In this document: in pieces, positions 59,514 to 64,000 of the stretch
Numbering within the stretch: position 1 is the stretch's first letter
Layout: the number at the start of each line of letters is the position of its first letter
NCBI RefSeq assembly: GCF_003254395.2
Contig: NC_037638.1
Coordinates: forward strand, 1,431,001-1,495,000
DNA from: Apis mellifera
Taxonomy: Eukaryota; Arthropoda; Insecta; Hymenoptera; Apidae
Reading direction: 5' to 3'
Length of the DNA: 64,000 nucleotides
Notes under the pieces: generated by a model
Databases searched by the model: none
Told to the model about the DNA's origin: nothing
Seen by the model: only the letters and a program-made list of their open reading frames with translations
Position numbers and translations under genes: made by a program

Positions 59514-62500
59514 GTTGTTTGTGCTTCCTTCATCGTGACGTTATATCGAATCTTGAAATTGTGAATTACGTAATTGGATAAGGATCTGTTCGGAAACGTT
59601 TTAACGGATATTTCATCGAGGATCGAATGTGTAATATCGGCAATTATTCTAATTTCGTCTGGAAGATTCGAATCTGGGAAGAATCGATCTTAAATTGGGT
59701 AAATAAATATATCGATGTGTTAATTAATATTCGATGAAGAATAAGGTAATGAAAAGCAAATGAAATTTTAATATCTTATATCGTGTATAATTTTTGTTAC
59801 AACGTAAATTTGATAATTCGTTGTTTTTTTAATGAGAATGCAAAAATTTGGATTGCACGGTTGGAATACGATGAAAATTGCTGCAAAATTATCATCGGAT
59901 AATTCCGACTATTTTTCAGTTTTATCAAGTAGAAAAAATAACCATGGTATAAAAAAAATACATTAGTCATGGCAATTATTTGTGTTAAAATTAGATAAAT
60001 CGAGTAATTTAAATTTATCTCTATAAAAATTATTATACACTTTTTTCGATTACTTTTATGCGATTATTTTTATATTAAATTAATATATATATACGTAATA
60101 ATATCGACAAATATATATTTTTTTAAAAAAGTATCACATAAATTTAATGGTGATGTATAATGATAAATTTTATCGTAATCCGTGCGATATTTTCAAATTA
60201 TTACAATTAAATGCAAATATATTAGTCAAGCTTCTATCGAAAATATAAAAATTTATTACGTAAAAATTATAGAATAAAAGGTTATCCCTTTGAATTTTAT
60301 ATTTTTCTATACTTAAAATATTAAATTTACGAGAAAATAAAAACAAAATATGAAAAAAAACAAGTATTAAATAATATAATTTTAAGTATGTAAATACGTA
60401 CGCCAATTAACCTATGTTTTAAGGTTAAGATTCACTTTGGTAATATTACCGAGTAGATTTTACTTTTTAATCTTTTTCGAATGAACTTTGTTTGAAACAG
60501 AACTCATAAACGATTTTAAATCAGACCAAAAAAAGTTGATCAATTTTTCTTTTACGGTTCATTTGACGTAGGTACACAATTAGAAATACACAACACTCAC
60601 TCATTCGTTGCATGCTCGAATTCTTCTCACGAATGGTCGAGAATCATTTTCACCAATACGAACGAATCTCTCTCGTATTTAATTAACGAAACGACCAACT
60701 TCACGTCGAAAATATACATCGTAAATTTCTTTATAAATACTTCAATTCTCAATGCCTCCTCGTCCTTCGTTACCTGCCTAACCTCTACGAGATCCTCGTT
60801 TGTTGGTTAGAATTTCTTATTCCTAATAAGTAGCTATAGTATACTCGTAGCTGGTTCCTAGCTGGGAGCTTATGACGAATAAATACTGTAACTCGATCTC
60901 GAAGCGAGTTTTGCGCGTGATCCGCGCGTGCGCAAGATCGGTTAACCAAAGTCTCGATATCTCGAACAGGCTCGTCAAACGCGCGTGGAAAACGTCAAAG
61001 AGCGGCCATGCTCCAAATCGATCGTTTCTTCTTTAAACGAAATCGTTCTGCCTAAAAGAAATATCGCGTGTCGTGATATTGAAATATCGTAAATGTTGAA
61101 AGCGTCGGGTGAACTTGGTTAACAGTGATCGTAAGGAAACGTTGAGACACGGGACCAGTGTTCGAATATTGAGTGAATACGAGCAGTGAATCGCGTTCAG
61201 CCTCGGAAGGAGGAAAAAGGAAGGAAAGCGAAAGGTGTGGGACGACGAAGCGGGGAAATGAAACCGATAAGGCAATTCGAGGCTAACCTTCGTGGCAGAG
61301 AAAGAGAAAAGTGAATTGGGGCAAAGGTCTCTGACATCGTGGCTGGCCGTGGGAGAGAAACAAGCCGGAGAGAAGTGGTACGACCGGCTGTCAGAGGGGA
61401 GAGAGAGGTAACTGTTAAGATCGAAAGTGCTTTTACGCGAAGACACCTGTTGGCTTGCGCGAACATTCGATCGATCGATATGCTCCATTCTCGATTTCGA
61501 ACTGATGTTTTCATTCGATCCGTTTCTTTCTTCCTTTCCGTACGATCGAAAGAGACGAGTTTATTTCGATCCTTGATTATTATTATTATTATTATTATTA
61601 TTACGAAATCGAAATATACAATATTTACTTTCCGATGGAATTTTCAAATATTTGAATAAAAAAATAATTCGAATCTCTTTGAAACGTCCATGTCATTAAA
61701 AGATATGGATTTTGTTTTTTTTCTTCTTTTTCAAACAATCGCTATAATGAAATGGAAATGTAATGCATAATATTACATTCGAAGAGAAATTATTGCGGAT
61801 ATTTCTCAATTTAAAAATATTGCAAATATTAATATTATAAAAATCGAATGTTTAAATATCAAGATTTCTTTTTAATTATGTAAATTTTCGAGTTAAAAAT
61901 TATGGGGAATGGTGTATACTTGATTTTAATGAAACAACTTCGTGAATATCAATTTGAGAATAAAAGATTTTCGTTTTTTTAAAAAATGTATATAAACGTA
62001 GACAAAAATGACGGAAATATTTTAGATTATTTTGTCCAATTTAAATATCGAATTTAAATTAAATAAATAAAATTTATATAATATAATCGCAACGCAGTTT
62101 CAAAACAAATTTAAACAAACGAGGAAAAGAAATTTCTAAAAGATACCAACCAATGATGATAATCTTCTAAGAATATACACATACTCGAAGTTTTTATCTC
62201 GATATAGATAAAAAACATTATAAAATTTATCGAATTATTTTAATTTCGTTTACTTTAAATTAAATCGATGATGCGTTGTAACTGATCAAGCAATTCGATC
62301 TCAAATTATCTAATCGGAATCGAGATGTTTATTAGTGATTTTGACTTGTATGGAGAATACGACGAATCTTTGAATTTCAATTGAACCGGTTTCATTACCA
62401 AGATGTGTACAACGATAGAGAATCGATACGATGCGACAGTTCGATGCCAACTGTCATAACTGTCACAATCATAATAAGGATAATAAAAATAACACAACGA

Positions 62501-63840
62501 TTTTTGTCAATTCGTTATTTATACTTATGTAACGTAATTAATATATTTTTTTATACATTACATACTTTTAAATTTATTTGGAATAAGTTTTGGATTAGAC
62601 TTCGTACAAGTGTATTTTTTTTTTAAATTCAGGATTTTAAATTCTTTTTTTTTTTTCCTGATTGAAATATCGGCAACAAGAGATATAAATTCTACCAGGA
62701 ATTAAATTAAATAAATTTTTATCATCGTTATCTTCTTCTTTTTTTTTTTTTTTTTTTTTTCTTTTAATCGAATCCACGTTTGATATTACGCGCGCGTATA
62801 TTGTATAAAAATATCGAAATGAATGATATTCTATTCCCCGCGTTTAATAAATGCATTAGCATAAACCACAACGAGAATTGAATATTTAATAAAATGTAAA
62901 TAAGATTGGAATATAATTTAATTATTCCTCGATTTAAAAATATAAATCCATGAAACTCGATATTTCATTGTAAATCCTTGAAAATTGAATTATTAATAAT
63001 ACGAGGAAGTTAATGAACACTACACAATCGTGCAACGATATCGTTTCATTGGTTATTTAAACAAATCGCGTAACGCTTGTTGAGGATAGGAAAAAAAAAA
63101 AAAGAAGAAAAATAATCATCAATTTTTTTCATTCATTACATTACATAAGTTTGTATCATAACAATTTTTTCTCTCTTTTTTTTTTTTCCTCGAAACGAGA
63201 ATCTGAAATTATTCTCGAAACTTGGCCAAATAAACTCTCAACATGCAAGAAAAAAAAAAATTTCTTCCCGCAAAGACTCGCACTTTGCGAAAATTTTTCT
63301 AATATTTTTTCCCCTCCCCTCTAAGTGAAGAGTTTTTTTTTGTTTTTTTTTTTTCAAAATCGTCTCCGTCTTCTTTAAATGACGCATCACGAAACAACGC
63401 GGGCGATAATGAAATCACGAACAGTTCTTGGCAGGTGTTTTCCGGATACGTGTAAATAATGTTATTCAGAGTGCGGCACGATTGCGCAAGTTGGCGATAT
63501 ACACAGCGTGCCAATAATCGGCCAAACCCCGATACCTAATTACGTTTTAGGATCGATTTCTTCCATAAGAGGCTTCGAAATTCCAGAGGCAAATTGGAAA
63601 ATAAATTCATAAGGATTGCTTGAAGAAATGGATGGATACGTTTTTAAACGGACGCGTACGATATATATTGTATATAAAGTATAATATATTTTATCGAAAT
63701 AACACGGATAGTTTATATCGTTCAAATTATTCGTTACAAATTCTTGGTACTCGATAGCAATAAAATTGTTCCTTAAGAACAAAATTATTGAGTGAAAAAA
63801 AGGAACGATAAATATTCTGCAGAAAATACTCGAGAGAAAA

Positions 63841-64000
63841 TCAACAAAACGTTTGCGGTGTCAAGCTATCCATGTGTTCGTCGATGACCAGTCGAAGCCG
63901 AGGTAAACATTGTGCGATAAATTCCGAAACGAGATCCTCGAGATACGTGTGTCGCGAATGCGATAAATAACAGTTTTTAGAAAGCATTATGGGCATTCTC
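63841..64000 (-). CDS. Possible 3'-terminal exon of a gene cut by the window edge
   Basis: From the right edge the minus strand is open for about 52 codons to TGA (63843-63841). The reading includes HTYLEDLVSEFIAQCLPRLR and LVIDEHMDSLTPQTFC, an amphipathic, evenly mixed composition unlike the biased frames elsewhere in the window. No acceptor AG is visible inside the segment except at the very edge, so the exon would continue outside. I do not recognise the protein, and at this length a chance frame cannot be excluded. Confidence 0.3.
   Translation of the reverse strand, partial: RMPIMLSKNCYLSHSRHTYLEDLVSEFIAQCLPRLRLVIDEHMDSLTPQTFC

Larger units (their letters stand above)
58656..63840. other. 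Unique DNA with GC-rich block and candidate promoter-like stretch
   Basis: 58700-59240 is CpG-rich, with (GGCC)n at 58829-58850 and a C-run cluster; a 75-codon ATG frame (58709-58936, MASFDAFRRRTRARSRS..) has no known domain. 60830-61530 is a moderately CpG-rich stretch with many GTGAA/CAGTG words, like insect 5' leader sequence, but no exon can be proved. (ATT)n lies at about 61577-61602 and a long T-run at 62740-62762. The rest is AT-rich. Confidence 0.45.

Noticed and set aside
59660..59680. tRNA B-box-like word GATTCGAATC
   Set aside because: No A-box, acceptor stem or cloverleaf around it.
61197..61659. Overlapping frames of about 105 codons on both strands
   Set aside because: They cover the same bases antisense to each other, lack recognisable domains and end in an (ATT)n tract. 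The stretch is better described as possible leader or regulatory DNA.

Overview
The window looks like nuclear DNA of an insect, most likely a hymenopteran of bee type. The signs are an AT-rich background broken by short CpG-rich islands, small phase-compatible GT-AG introns in an insect-like gene, a decayed Tc1/mariner-type element as the only recognisable transposon, abundant (GA)n/(CA)n/(TA)n tracts, and scattered TTAGG-type words. Order and species cannot be proved from this sequence alone. I see no bacterial, viral or organellar genes, no tRNA or rRNA, and no CRISPR array.

Layout. 1-572 holds short tandem repeats. 936-2412 is a decayed mariner-type element whose 3' end has been amplified in tandem. 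2592-6531 (minus strand) is the one protein gene I can support: three exons (6531-6199, 3125-3004, 2928-2592) that join in frame to a 263-residue protein of unknown function with a lysine-rich tail. Its large intron is filled by two unrelated tandem arrays (about 185 bp and 292 bp units). From about 6.7 kb to the right edge the window is essentially non-coding. Unique AT-rich DNA and CpG-rich islands alternate with at least a dozen tandem arrays of unrelated sequence: 6.7-8.4, 8.9-9.2, 9.8-10.35, 13.5-15.1, 19.1-20.0, 20.3-21.0, 37.8-39.4, 40.36-41.65, 44.3-45.35, 47.8-48.85, 53.1-54.8 and 57.36-58.66 kb. By rough addition, arrays make up about a quarter of the window. At the right edge (63841-64000, minus) an open, protein-like frame with a stop runs out of the window and may be the last exon of a neighbouring gene.

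Most noteworthy: (1) the 40.36-41.65 kb minisatellite is built from 11-bp modules whose consensus has no stop codon in any of six frames, which explains long open frames on both strands; (2) the 57.36-58.66 kb satellite has a trimeric higher-order structure; (3) a roughly 193-bp MITE at 18.05 kb is an internal-deletion derivative of the same mariner family as the element at 0.94 kb; (4) the sequence around the gene's stop codon is duplicated next to the amplified transposon ends; (5) a cluster of three CTCF-like CGCCATCT motifs lies at 34.3-34.5 kb; (6) strong G-quadruplex motifs occur at 43.15 and 58.96 kb. I found no convincing new multi-gene system. The interest lies in repeat biology and possible regulatory DNA around a poorly characterised gene.
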